From: Dactylosporangium sp. AC04546
GTDB lineage: Bacteria > Actinomycetota > Actinomycetes > Mycobacteriales > Micromonosporaceae
Direction of reading: 5' to 3'
NCBI RefSeq assembly: GCF_022095675.1
Contig: NZ_JAHYSG010000037.1
Coordinates: 1-64,000 of the forward strand
Length of the DNA: 64,000 bases
The notes under the pieces are model-generated. The model had not been told where the DNA came from and made no database searches. It saw only the letters and a list, made by a program, of their open reading frames with translations. This document shows, piece after piece, positions 43,388 through 51,932 of this stretch; within the stretch, counting starts at the first letter, position 1; every line of letters starts with the position of its first letter. A program made the translations under genes and the position numbers.

Positions 43388-45316
43388 TCACCGCACCGTG
43401 GGATCGTCAGGCTGGATTACACCGCCGGCCAGGCCATCGGCGGTGAGCTGGACGAGCTCGGCGCCGAGGGCCGCCGCTTCCCGTAGCGCGCTTTCGAAGG
43501 CGACCAGGCGGCGGAACGCCGCGCCGTGGGCACGCTGCTCCGCCAGTGGCAGCCGGCGTATCTGGGCCCGCCGGATGTCGAACCGCAACGCGCCCGCCAG
43601 GCTGCTCGCCTGTTTCTCATTGCCGGAGGTGCGCAGCTGTCCGGCGAGAAACCACGGGTCGAGCGCGGCCGGATTCGGGCGCAAGAGATAAAGGTTGCGG
43701 CCGAGCAACGGGCCGTCGCCGTTGACGACCCGGGCGGTGAGCTGTCGCGCGATCATCGGTACCACCACGTCACCTGGGGCCAAGCGGATCTCCTGCCCGA
43801 GCCGGCTGGCGTCGCGCCCGGAGGCGGCGTGGCCCTGCAAGACGTCCTGCACGCTCAGCACCGCAGGCCCGTCACCCACGCCGGACGCGTCATCGTCAGC
43901 ACCGGCGGCACGGATCGGGCCGATCAACTGCAGTGCACCGGTGCGGGCAAGTTCGGCGACCGAGACGGTTGGCGTGGCGGTGCCACCCTCCGACGTGGTG
44001 GCCATCCGCGGCATCAGGCTGGGCAACTCGGTGACGACGGCAGCGAGCCGCTCCCGCGTGCGGACCAGCCGTTCGCCGGTCTGCTCCCCGCCGGCGGGTT
44101 GTCGCCGGGCCGGGGTGAGGTCAACTTCCTCGTCAAGGAGGTCGATCACCGGTACTGCCCGGGCGAAGCCGGGCTCGTCGACGACCGCGTCGGGTGTGGT
44201 GGTCAGGTTGCAGGTCAACGCCACCACCCGGGCGTAGCTATCCTGCTGGTTACCGGCGGTGGCATCGATCAACAGCGTTCGTGCAGGCGCTGGGGTGTCT
44301 GGCACGGGTCGCTGCAGCAGCCACAGGTGCAGGGGAACGGCGTGCGGCGCGGCGGCTCCGCCTGGTAAGGCAACCACGGCGCGCAACGCGCCGCGACGCA
44401 GCAGCTCGGCTCGGATGCGGCGGCCGGCTCTGCGGCTCGCGGCTGAGGGGGGCATCAGCAGCACGGCGCGACCGCCCGGGCGCAGATGCGCCAGCGCGTG
44501 CTGCACCCAGGCCAGTTCGGGCTCCGTCCGCGGTGGCGCTCCATATGCCCAGCGAGGGTCGTAGCCGAGTTCCTCCTGGCCCCAGTTGGTGACCCCGAAC
44601 GGCGGGTGGCAGACGACGGCGTCGAAGCTGCGCTCAGCGAACGCGTCGGCACGTAACGAGTCGCCGGTCATGACCTCACCGGGCATGCCGCACAGGTTCA
44701 ACCACAGCGTGGCGAGCCGGGCAAGGGGTTCGTCGAGCTCCTGCCCGTACGCCGAAGTACATCCGGCGCGGGCGGCGGCCCGCAGGGTGCCACCCGAGCC
44801 GGCGGCCGGATCGAGCACCGCACCGCCGGCGACTTCGGCGAGCGCGACCATCAGATCGGCGAGGTCGTCCGGCGTGGCTCGTGGACGTCCGGGCGACGGC
44901 TCGGAAAACCGTCGCCACAGCTCGTCGAAAGCCGTTCGGGCTCCCGACTCGTCGGCCAGTTTGTCGATTTCCGGCAGCAGGTGCCTGACGTTCGGGTCGA
45001 TCCGTCGGGCGGTAGGCCACTCGTTGCGTTGATGGGCGACCAGGATCGCGGCGACCGATGCCAGGGTGGCCGCGGGGTTGTCGCCGGCAGCGACGATATG
45101 CCGCCACAGCTTGTCCACAGCGGACAGCTCGGGCACCTTGCCCTGCCGATGAAGCCACCGCTCGATCTCGGCCATGTCGAACTCCGGACTCGCCGGCGTG
45201 CCGCCGACCGGAGCGGGGAAGTCCGTGTGCCGCTTGCGCCAGTTGCTCACCGCAGCGCGGCCGACCCCGGCTAGCCGGGCGATCTCCGCCGCCGTGATGG
45301 TCGGTTCCTCCTGCAC
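43388..45316 (-). CDS. HTH-fused type I-like N6 DNA methylase with HPPF motif
   Basis: 642 aa. An N-terminal helix-turn-helix (ITAAEIARLAGVGRAAVSNW) is followed by an HsdM-type methylase: SAM motif LDPAAGSGGTL (about 165-175), and a motif IV of VVCHPPFG where the normal NPPF/NPPY Asn is His. The C-terminal ~200 residues look like a specificity (HsdS-like) domain (RLAPGDVVVPMIARQLTARV, LLGRNLYLLRP, PWFLAGQLRTSGNEKQ). The His could impair catalysis or represent a diverged site. The GTG at 45316 has a weak ribosome site, and an inverted repeat at 45335-45360 lies upstream. Regulation by its own HTH is plausible. Confidence 0.85.
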   Translation of the reverse strand: MQEEPTITAAEIARLAGVGRAAVSNWRKRHTDFPAPVGGTPASPEFDMAEIERWLHRQGKVPELSAVDKLWRHIVAAGDNPAATLASVAAILVAHQRNEWPTARRIDPNVRHLLPEIDKLADESGARTAFDELWRRFSEPSPGRPRATPDDLADLMVALAEVAGGAVLDPAAGSGGTLRAAARAGCTSAYGQELDEPLARLATLWLNLCGMPGEVMTGDSLRADAFAERSFDAVVCHPPFGVTNWGQEELGYDPRWAYGAPPRTEPELAWVQHALAHLRPGGRAVLLMPPSAASRRAGRRIRAELLRRGALRAVVALPGGAAAPHAVPLHLWLLQRPVPDTPAPARTLLIDATAGNQQDSYARVVALTCNLTTTPDAVVDEPGFARAVPVIDLLDEEVDLTPARRQPAGGEQTGERLVRTRERLAAVVTELPSLMPRMATTSEGGTATPTVSVAELARTGALQLIGPIRAAGADDDASGVGDGPAVLSVQDVLQGHAASGRDASRLGQEIRLAPGDVVVPMIARQLTARVVNGDGPLLGRNLYLLRPNPAALDPWFLAGQLRTSGNEKQASSLAGALRFDIRRAQIRRLPLAEQRAHGAAFRRLVAFESALREAAALGAELVQLTADGLAGGVIQPDDPTVR

Positions 45317-45334
45317 CTCAACATCGTGACACGG

Positions 45335-45360
45335 CTGTCAAGCATCCCATCTGTTGACAG
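45335..45360. promoter_or_regulatory. Inverted repeat upstream of the HTH-methylase gene
   Basis: CTGTCAA (45335-45341) and TTGACAG (45354-45360) are exact inverted arms with a 12-nt spacer, 19 nt before the GTG at 45316. It is operator-like; the HTH-methylase is a candidate binder. Its right arm overlaps the 34-nt repeat. Confidence 0.6.
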
Positions 45361-45386
45361 CGTTCACAGACGATGCTCTCATTGAC
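45353..45386. repeat. 34-nt island repeat, copy 2
   Basis: Second copy of the 24080-24113 element, same orientation, 27/34 identical. It lies in the divergent space between the methylase (minus) and the lipoprotein (plus), so the two copies bracket the whole minus-strand arm. Confidence 0.6.
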
Positions 45387-45522
45387 ACCGCACCTGCACC
45401 TCAGGTGCCACCCGGATGAGACTTCCGGCAGGCATCGCCTGCCCGCCGCAGACCCGCACCACCGCATCGCCCCGCGCCGGACAGCCCGCCCGGGGTTCAA
45501 TCCGCGAAGGAGCAACAGCACC

Positions 45523-46050
45523 ATGCGCAAGATCGTCACCGGGCTGGCCGCCGCCCTGGCACTGTTCGTCATCGCCTGCGGCGCCGCCCCGAAGAGCGAC
45601 ACCGTGAGCAAGGCGCCCGCCGCGAGCGGCACGGGCGCACCCGTCGCCGGCGCCGCGGCGGACACCCAGGCCGCCGCGCCCGAGGGCCCGAAGAAGTTCG
45701 CCGTGGGCGAGGTGGGTGTCCTGTCGATGGCGAACGGTTCGACTGGTGAGGTCGTCGTCAAGAGCGTGAAGATGCAGGGCAAGGTGATCGTGGTGGCCGT
45801 TTCGATCACCTGCAAGAGCGGGTCGATGGACTACAACACCTTCGACTGGTCGATGCTGGCCGGTGACGGCACCAAGCTCGACATCGGCTTCAGCATCGAC
45901 GTGAAGAACCAGCTCAACTCCGGCACCATCGGTGCCGGGCAGTCGGTCACGGGCAACCTCGTCTTCGAGGGCACCGCGGCGCAGATGAAGGGTGCGCAGG
46001 TGCAGTTCTCCCCGTCGTTCGACACCCTCGCCTACTGGGTCAACCCGTAG
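45523..46050 (+). CDS. Lipoprotein with DUF4352/telokin-like domain
   Basis: 175 aa from the ATG at 45523 (AAGGAG upstream). A signal peptide ends in the lipobox FVIAC; an Ala/Pro/Thr-rich spacer to residue ~50 leads to a beta-rich domain (VVVKSVKMQGKVIVVAVSIT, then GNLVFEGTAAQMKGAQVQF). Such domains are immunoglobulin-like and surface-exposed. It diverges from the methylase and precedes the plus-strand helicase arm, with a strong hairpin after its stop. Its connection to defence is unknown. Confidence 0.85.
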   Translation: MRKIVTGLAAALALFVIACGAAPKSDTVSKAPAASGTGAPVAGAAADTQAAAPEGPKKFAVGEVGVLSMANGSTGEVVVKSVKMQGKVIVVAVSITCKSGSMDYNTFDWSMLAGDGTKLDIGFSIDVKNQLNSGTIGAGQSVTGNLVFEGTAAQMKGAQVQFSPSFDTLAYWVNP

Positions 46051-46057
46051 CCCCGTT

Positions 46058-46090
46058 CGTGGCGCCGCCTGATGTTCTGGCGGCGCCACG
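46058..46090. terminator. Strong hairpin after the lipoprotein gene
   Basis: A 12-bp perfect stem (46058-46069 with 46079-46090, 9-nt loop), 8 nt after the stop, without a T-tract. It likely ends lipoprotein transcription before the SNF2 gene at 46367. The rest of 46,091-46,366 shows no gene. Confidence 0.65.
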
Positions 46091-46366
46091 CACCCACCCG
46101 CATCTCGAAGTGTGTTCGCGCGGTGGACAATGCGGCGCTGTCCGGGTTCTCTGTCCACGGCTCAACGCACGTCGTTCCCCGAGGAGTGACCAACTGGAAT
46201 GCCCTCCACCGACCGACATCGTTGATCGGGCGAACGGCTTGAATCACTCCACCGAAGGACGAAGATCACCATCGTTGAGCAGCAACATCATTACGCTCAA
46301 TCCAAGTTTGACAGCCAACGATCACAACTGGCTAATGACCAGCGGACGGCAAGGGGTGCCTGCTCG

Positions 46367-49300
46367 ATGACTCTCCTCTCATCGACTGGTGATGTGACGT
46401 TCGGCTACTTCCCCAACCATGAGCGAATCGACGTCGCGCTCGACCACGGTCGGTTCGCGCGCGCGCTCGTGCTGGACACGCCCGTGCGGTCGCTCGCCGA
46501 CCAGGTGGGCGAGTGCCGGGTGCTGTGGCACCCTGAGGTGGAACTTCCCGAGGGCGTCTACTGGTTCCAAGGGGTCGACGGCGGCCCGATCATCCTGCAG
46601 GTCGCGGCCGGTGCCCTGCCGGGCGGCGCCATGGTGGAGTCGCCCTACGGCCTCGACGCCGAGCATCCGCTGCTCGCCGCGTGGGGCTGGGCAGAGGAAC
46701 TGTGGCACGAGGCCGCGACGGTCCCTGCTCCGCTCTTCGCGGTCAACGAGGCTGCCCTCACTCACCCCGGCGGCGTGGACGTGGTGGTGCGCGACCGCAA
46801 GTTCCTCCGCGAGCATTGGTCCTACACGGTGATGGTCGAGGGCCGCCAGCAGGACGTCGTGGAGTCGCGGCTGCGCCCATGTCCGCAGATCGACGGGCCG
46901 CCGGTATGGGTGACCCGCGAGCCGACCCCGGCAAGCAGGTTCGGTGCCACGCTCACCCGCGCGAAGCTGCTGGGCAAGTTCGCCAACACGCTCTTCTCGT
47001 TCCGCGCCACGCGGACGACGTTCCGGCCTTACCAGTTCAAGCCGGTACTCAAGCTGCTGCAGACCGGCAAGGCGAGGCTACTCATCGCTGACGAGGTCGG
47101 CCTGGGAAAGACCATCGAGGCGGGCCTGATCTGGACCGAGCTGGAGGCCCGTGCGGAGGCCGACCGGGTGCTGGTCGTGTGCCCGTCGAGCCTGGTGGGC
47201 AAGTGGAAGGAGGAGATGGAGGACCGCTTCGGGTTCGAGCTCACGGAGCTCGACAGTGCTGGCCTGAAGTCTTTTCTCCAGCGCCACCAGGAGAACCGGT
47301 TGCCTGGCCGCCTGGCCTATATCTGCAGCCTCGAGCGGCTGCGCGCGTGGGCCGGGCTGGAGGAGCTGCAGGCCGTGCCGCCAGAGTTCGACCTGGTGAT
47401 CGTTGACGAGGCGCATTCTATGCGCAACCAGGACACCAAGAGCTACGCGCTTGGCACTGAGCTGGCGGACTGGGCCGCGAACCTGGTCTTCCTCACCGCG
47501 ACACCGATCAACCTCCGCGAGCGGGACCTGCTCAACCTGCTCGAACTCCTCGTGCCCGAGGATTACGAAAGCAGCCTGGACCTGCAGCTACGGCTGGAGC
47601 CCAACCGGGTCATCAACGCCGTCACGGCGCGCCTCGTCGAGAAGGGGGTTCGCGGCCGGGATCTGATCGCCCAGCTCGATGAGCTCAGGACCACATCGCT
47701 CGGTAGCGCGCTCATGCGGCGGCCCGACTTCGGGCTCCTGCGTGACGTGCTGGCCAAGGACAAGCTGACGCCTCGCGACATCGTCGACGCCAAGCGCTAC
47801 CTGGCCGGACTGAATACTCTCTCCACCGTCATCACGCGCACCAAGAAGGTCGAGGTCGACGACCGCAAGGCCAAGCGCAGCGAGGACCGGCGGGAGATCG
47901 AGTGGACCGACGCGGAGTCGGACTTCTACACGGAGTACGTCCGATGGTGCGCAGACCGGGCCGCGGCGATGAACAGCAACCTCTACTTCGCGATGCAGAT
48001 GCCGCTGCGACTGGCCAGCGCATGCCTGCCGATGGCGCGTCAGGCGGTGCTCGATCCGCACGCCTTCGGCGACATCACCGACGCCGACTCGGACACCGCC
48101 GCCTACCGACTCGAGCCGCACGCCGACCTTGTCGCGGCCGCCCAGCGCCTCCCCGAGCACGTCGACACCAAGTTCGACACTTTGCGGAAAGTGCTGCGAC
48201 GGCTGCACCAGCGGGAGCGCCGGGCCCTGGTCTTCACACACTCCCGCCCGGCCCTGGCCTACCTCGTAGACCGGCTCGGCACCGAGTTCAAGGTTGCGGT
48301 CATGCACGGCGGGGTCAGCCGCGAGACGCGGCGCCAGATCATGGCCGACTTCCGTGCCGGCGCCTATGACTTCGTGCTCGCCAACCGGGTGGCCAGCGAA
48401 GGTCTGGACTTCGAGTTCTGCGCAGCGGTGATCAACTATGACCTGCCGTGGAACCCAATGGAGATCGAGCAGCGCATCGGCCGCATCGACCGGATCGGGC
48501 AGAAGGAGGAGACGATCCTCGTCGTCAACTTCGTCAACGAGGAGACCATCGACGAGCGCATCCTCGCACGCCTGCTGGATCGTATCGAGATCTTCGAGTC
48601 GTCCATCGGCGCGCTGGAGCCCATCATTTCCGCGCAGGCGCCGAGGGCACTGCAAGCCGGATTCGACTTCACGCTCACCGAAGAGCAGCGGGAACAGAAG
48701 CTGCACGAAGCGCTGACCGCCATCGAGGAGCAGCGTGCCGGCCTGCGGGACGTCTCGGACGCATCGAGCGCACTGCTGGTGAGCAACGACGTCGACGTTG
48801 CCGGGCTCGAGGACGACCTGGTGCGGACGGGCCGCTACATCGGGCAGCACGAGCTTGCTCTGCTGCTCGATGACTGGGCACGCACCGATGCCGCAACCGG
48901 CGTGAAGGTCGCGTCCGACGGCCTCACCCTGGAGTTACGTGGCAACGCCGCCATGGCCACCCGCGTTGACGATCTCGCCAAGTCCGCTCAGCGATCCCGT
49001 ACGGAGACACGGTCGATCTCCGCGGATCTGCGCAACGAAGTGCCGCTCACGCTCGTCCTCGACCAGGAGCACGCCCGCACCCACGGCGGCACGCTGCTCG
49101 CCGCCACGAGCCCGCTCACCATGGCGGCGGCGGCGATCCCCGGTCACCGGCAGGCACGCTTCGGGTCACTGCGCATCACAACAGACGGGGACGAGGTCGC
49201 GCCCGGCACCTACGTCGTCGTGCTGGCCACGGCGGCGACGGCGTCCCGACGTGGTGACGAGATCTGGGGCGCCGCCGTCACGGAGACCGGACGCAACGCA

Positions 49301-49726
49301 GGCAACGGACCCGCAGACGCCCTGCTGGCCGCGCTAGCGGAGGGGAGGCTCGTTGACGCACCGCTGCCCACCATTGACCGGCTCCCCACCCTCGCCGAGC
49401 GCGCGATGAACCGCCTGCATCTGCGCCACCTGGAGGAACAGGCCCGGCGGGACGGCGAGTTCGATGCGCTGCAGGAGGCGCGGACCGTCACGGTCACCGC
49501 CCAGCACGAGCGCAAGCTGGCGACGATCCGCAAGCGCATCGAGACTGCGCTGTCACGCGGCCGTGGGCACAGCGCAGTCGCGGGATTCCGAGGCCAGGAA
49601 CGCCGCGCGGAGGAAAAGTTCACCGCATTACTGGAAGACATCCGCACCGCGGGCCAACCCGAGATCCGGCTCGAGCCGCTCGCCGCATGCATTGTCCAGA
49701 TTGTCGACCGGACGGAGACGAGATGA
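46367..49726 (+). CDS. SNF2/RapA-type helicase of the plus-strand arm
   Basis: 1,119 aa. An unusual ~220-residue N-terminal domain (GYFPNHERIDVALDHGRFAR) precedes a SNF2 ATPase core: Walker A ADEVGLGKTIEAGL (about 240-253), DEAH in VIVDEAHSMRN, and C-terminal motifs RVASEGLDFE and EQRIGRIDRIGQ. The tail (~350 residues) is helical and ends in a charged segment. Its stop overlaps the next start by 4 nt, so it pairs with the UvrD-like protein. It is distinct from the minus-strand SNF2 gene, with a different N-terminus. Confidence 0.9.
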   Translation: MTLLSSTGDVTFGYFPNHERIDVALDHGRFARALVLDTPVRSLADQVGECRVLWHPEVELPEGVYWFQGVDGGPIILQVAAGALPGGAMVESPYGLDAEHPLLAAWGWAEELWHEAATVPAPLFAVNEAALTHPGGVDVVVRDRKFLREHWSYTVMVEGRQQDVVESRLRPCPQIDGPPVWVTREPTPASRFGATLTRAKLLGKFANTLFSFRATRTTFRPYQFKPVLKLLQTGKARLLIADEVGLGKTIEAGLIWTELEARAEADRVLVVCPSSLVGKWKEEMEDRFGFELTELDSAGLKSFLQRHQENRLPGRLAYICSLERLRAWAGLEELQAVPPEFDLVIVDEAHSMRNQDTKSYALGTELADWAANLVFLTATPINLRERDLLNLLELLVPEDYESSLDLQLRLEPNRVINAVTARLVEKGVRGRDLIAQLDELRTTSLGSALMRRPDFGLLRDVLAKDKLTPRDIVDAKRYLAGLNTLSTVITRTKKVEVDDRKAKRSEDRREIEWTDAESDFYTEYVRWCADRAAAMNSNLYFAMQMPLRLASACLPMARQAVLDPHAFGDITDADSDTAAYRLEPHADLVAAAQRLPEHVDTKFDTLRKVLRRLHQRERRALVFTHSRPALAYLVDRLGTEFKVAVMHGGVSRETRRQIMADFRAGAYDFVLANRVASEGLDFEFCAAVINYDLPWNPMEIEQRIGRIDRIGQKEETILVVNFVNEETIDERILARLLDRIEIFESSIGALEPIISAQAPRALQAGFDFTLTEEQREQKLHEALTAIEEQRAGLRDVSDASSALLVSNDVDVAGLEDDLVRTGRYIGQHELALLLDDWARTDAATGVKVASDGLTLELRGNAAMATRVDDLAKSAQRSRTETRSISADLRNEVPLTLVLDQEHARTHGGTLLAATSPLTMAAAAIPGHRQARFGSLRITTDGDEVAPGTYVVVLATAATASRRGDEIWGAAVTETGRNAGNGPADALLAALAEGRLVDAPLPTIDRLPTLAERAMNRLHLRHLEEQARRDGEFDALQEARTVTVTAQHERKLATIRKRIETALSRGRGHSAVAGFRGQERRAEEKFTALLEDIRTAGQPEIRLEPLAACIVQIVDRTETR

Positions 49727-51753
49727 CCTTGCGAAGGAAACAGCTCGATCTCGAGGACGAGCGGACCGCGCAGAAGCGCTACCGCAAGAAGATGCAGGAC
49801 AAGGTCGTATGGCCCGTCGCGCACTACGGTCCCAAGAACACCGCCAGGACCGGCAACGGGGCGCCCCGCCGCCCCGTCATGCCGCCCGGTCAGCTCGTCG
49901 GCCGCGTCGCCCTGACAACGCCCGATGAGGACCTTCTTAGCGGCCACGCCGACTTCTATATCGGTGAGAGCTACGCCGACCTCGAAGGCGTCAAAGTTTA
50001 CAGCTGGGCCTCCGACGTCGCCTGCACGTTCTTCCGCGGGTCCAGGCATCACGAGTTCTGCGAGGACGTCGCCGTCATTCGCGCCTTCGTCCACCGGCTC
50101 GACGAAATCGTCGACTTCCACGACGAGCCAATCGCAGACGAGATCCCGGCGCAGCCCTTCCGCAAGCGCACGCTGACCATCCCCACGGCACCGGGCCGCA
50201 AGGGCACGCTCCGCCCGCCAGCAAAGCCTCCGGTGGCGCCACAACCTCCGACCCCGCCGTCTGCGGCGCCCCGGTCCGCGCCGGCACACCGCGCCCCGAC
50301 ACAACCCACTCACCCGAAGCCCGCGACGCCGCCGCCCGCTCAGCCCGTACGGCCAGCGGTTCCGGCCGCGCGAGCGGCTGCCGGGTCGGGGCGCGCGGCA
50401 CCGCCGCCCGTGCGTGCTGAGGCCCTTCTTCGCGCGCAGCTCGCCGCACCTCGCACGAAGAGCCTCGCCCCCGTGCTCGCCACTCTCCAGCCGGACCAGT
50501 ACGACCTCGTCACCGTGCCAGCGATGGACAGCATGATCATCGAAGGTCAGCCCGGCACCGGCAAGACCATCGTCGCTTCCCACCGGGCGGCCTACCTCGT
50601 CAGCGACGACACTCGCGCGGAGAACACCCTCGATGGCGACGTCCTGATCGTGGGACCGACCAGTAGCTACTCGCGGCACGTACGGACGGTGATCGACCGG
50701 CTCACCGGCGGATCGGAGCGGGTCCGGGTCCTCTCGCTGCCCGAGCTGATGCTGCACATCCTCGACATGCGGCGCGAGCCCCAGGGCACGATCTCCCGAT
50801 CCTGGCAGGACGTCGACAAGGACCTGGCCATGTTCGTGCGCGCCGCGGTCACGCGGCTGAAGGCCACCGGCACGATGCCCACACCGGACGACGTCTACGA
50901 ACACCTCCGTCGCAACCACACCAGTGGACACCCGGTGACCAGGGACCCGGAGTGGGTCGCCTATCTGCGCAGGCTCCCACCGGCCCGGGGGGCGCTGACC
51001 ATGCGGGCGCACACCCCACTGCTCGCGACCATCCAATGGGAGGTCGCCAAGCCAATCGACCTCGTGGGCATCGAACACATCATCGTCGACGAGGCCCAGG
51101 ACGTTACCCCGTTGGAGTGGATCCTGCTGGCGTCGATGAACGAGGCCCACGCGTGGACACTCATCGGTGACCTGAACCAGCGGCGCTCCGACCACACGCT
51201 GGCGTCGTGGAGGCAGGTCCTGGCTCTGCTCGCCGTCCCTGACGGCGATCCCCCGATCCGCCGGCTCGAACGGGGTTACCGGTCCACCCGGCCGATTCTT
51301 GAATACGCCAACCGGCTCCTTCCGGCTGCGGAGCGTGCGGTACTGGCCTTCCAGGAGGAGGGGCCTGAGCCGACCGTCGAGAAATGCCAGCAGTCGGGGC
51401 TGGGCACCACAGTGCTCCGCCACGTCACCCGTCTGCAGGCTGCCCATTCTCAAGGCACCGTCGCTGTCATCACAGCCAACCCGAAGGCTGCCGAAACCAT
51501 GCTGCGCCTGGCGGGCTGGGCGAAGTCCCTGAACGACCCCTACACCTGGCAGGACTCGGAGCGCGAGGTGACTGTGGCCCACCCGGACAGCGCCCGCGGG
51601 TTGGAGTTCGATGGTGTCGTCGTGGTCGAGCCCGCCGACTTCCCGCAGAACCTGGGCCGGCAGGGACCGCTCTACACGGCGCTCACCCGGCCGAATCGCG
51701 AGCTGGCCGTGGTCCACACCAAGCCGCTGCCTGAGCGGCTACGGAAGAGGTAG
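49723..51753 (+). CDS. UvrD/HelD-like superfamily 1 helicase
   Basis: 676 aa. An N-terminal domain of ~150 residues with GHADFYIGESYADLEGVKVY and DVACTFFRGSRHHEF, then a long Pro/Ala-rich disordered linker (about 165-250), then an SF1 core: Walker A EGQPGTGKT (about 274-282), DEAQD in IIVDEAQDVTPLEW, LERGYRSTRP and a C-terminal VTVAHPDSARGLEFDGVVVV. HelD-type proteins handle RNA polymerase or DNA; here the partner is the overlapping SNF2 gene. The linker composition is unlike the rest. Confidence 0.88.
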   Translation: MTLRRKQLDLEDERTAQKRYRKKMQDKVVWPVAHYGPKNTARTGNGAPRRPVMPPGQLVGRVALTTPDEDLLSGHADFYIGESYADLEGVKVYSWASDVACTFFRGSRHHEFCEDVAVIRAFVHRLDEIVDFHDEPIADEIPAQPFRKRTLTIPTAPGRKGTLRPPAKPPVAPQPPTPPSAAPRSAPAHRAPTQPTHPKPATPPPAQPVRPAVPAARAAAGSGRAAPPPVRAEALLRAQLAAPRTKSLAPVLATLQPDQYDLVTVPAMDSMIIEGQPGTGKTIVASHRAAYLVSDDTRAENTLDGDVLIVGPTSSYSRHVRTVIDRLTGGSERVRVLSLPELMLHILDMRREPQGTISRSWQDVDKDLAMFVRAAVTRLKATGTMPTPDDVYEHLRRNHTSGHPVTRDPEWVAYLRRLPPARGALTMRAHTPLLATIQWEVAKPIDLVGIEHIIVDEAQDVTPLEWILLASMNEAHAWTLIGDLNQRRSDHTLASWRQVLALLAVPDGDPPIRRLERGYRSTRPILEYANRLLPAAERAVLAFQEEGPEPTVEKCQQSGLGTTVLRHVTRLQAAHSQGTVAVITANPKAAETMLRLAGWAKSLNDPYTWQDSEREVTVAHPDSARGLEFDGVVVVEPADFPQNLGRQGPLYTALTRPNRELAVVHTKPLPERLRKR

Positions 51754-51932
51754 CGACACTCGCGCCGCCTTCGACCCCTACAACGTCTGCGGTTTGACCT
51801 GGCCCTCCAACCACTCCAGCTCTTAATCCCGTCAATCGGTTAGCCCCGTTATTCCCCACAACCCCTGCACTCAACTCCGCGGACCGGCCGCCTTATCGCG
51901 ACCGGCTCGGCTCCCTCACCGAAGGATGCGCA

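Noticed and set aside
46059..46370. 103-aa frame between lipoprotein and SNF2
   Set aside because: It starts within the terminator hairpin and lacks a ribosome site.
47588..48850. 420-aa minus-strand frame inside the SNF2 gene
   Set aside because: Shadow of the real SNF2 frame; no start signal.
49210..51717. 835-aa open frame antisense to the helicase pair
   Set aside because: Low-complexity Arg/Gly/Val content and no motif; the opposite strand encodes two intact helicases.
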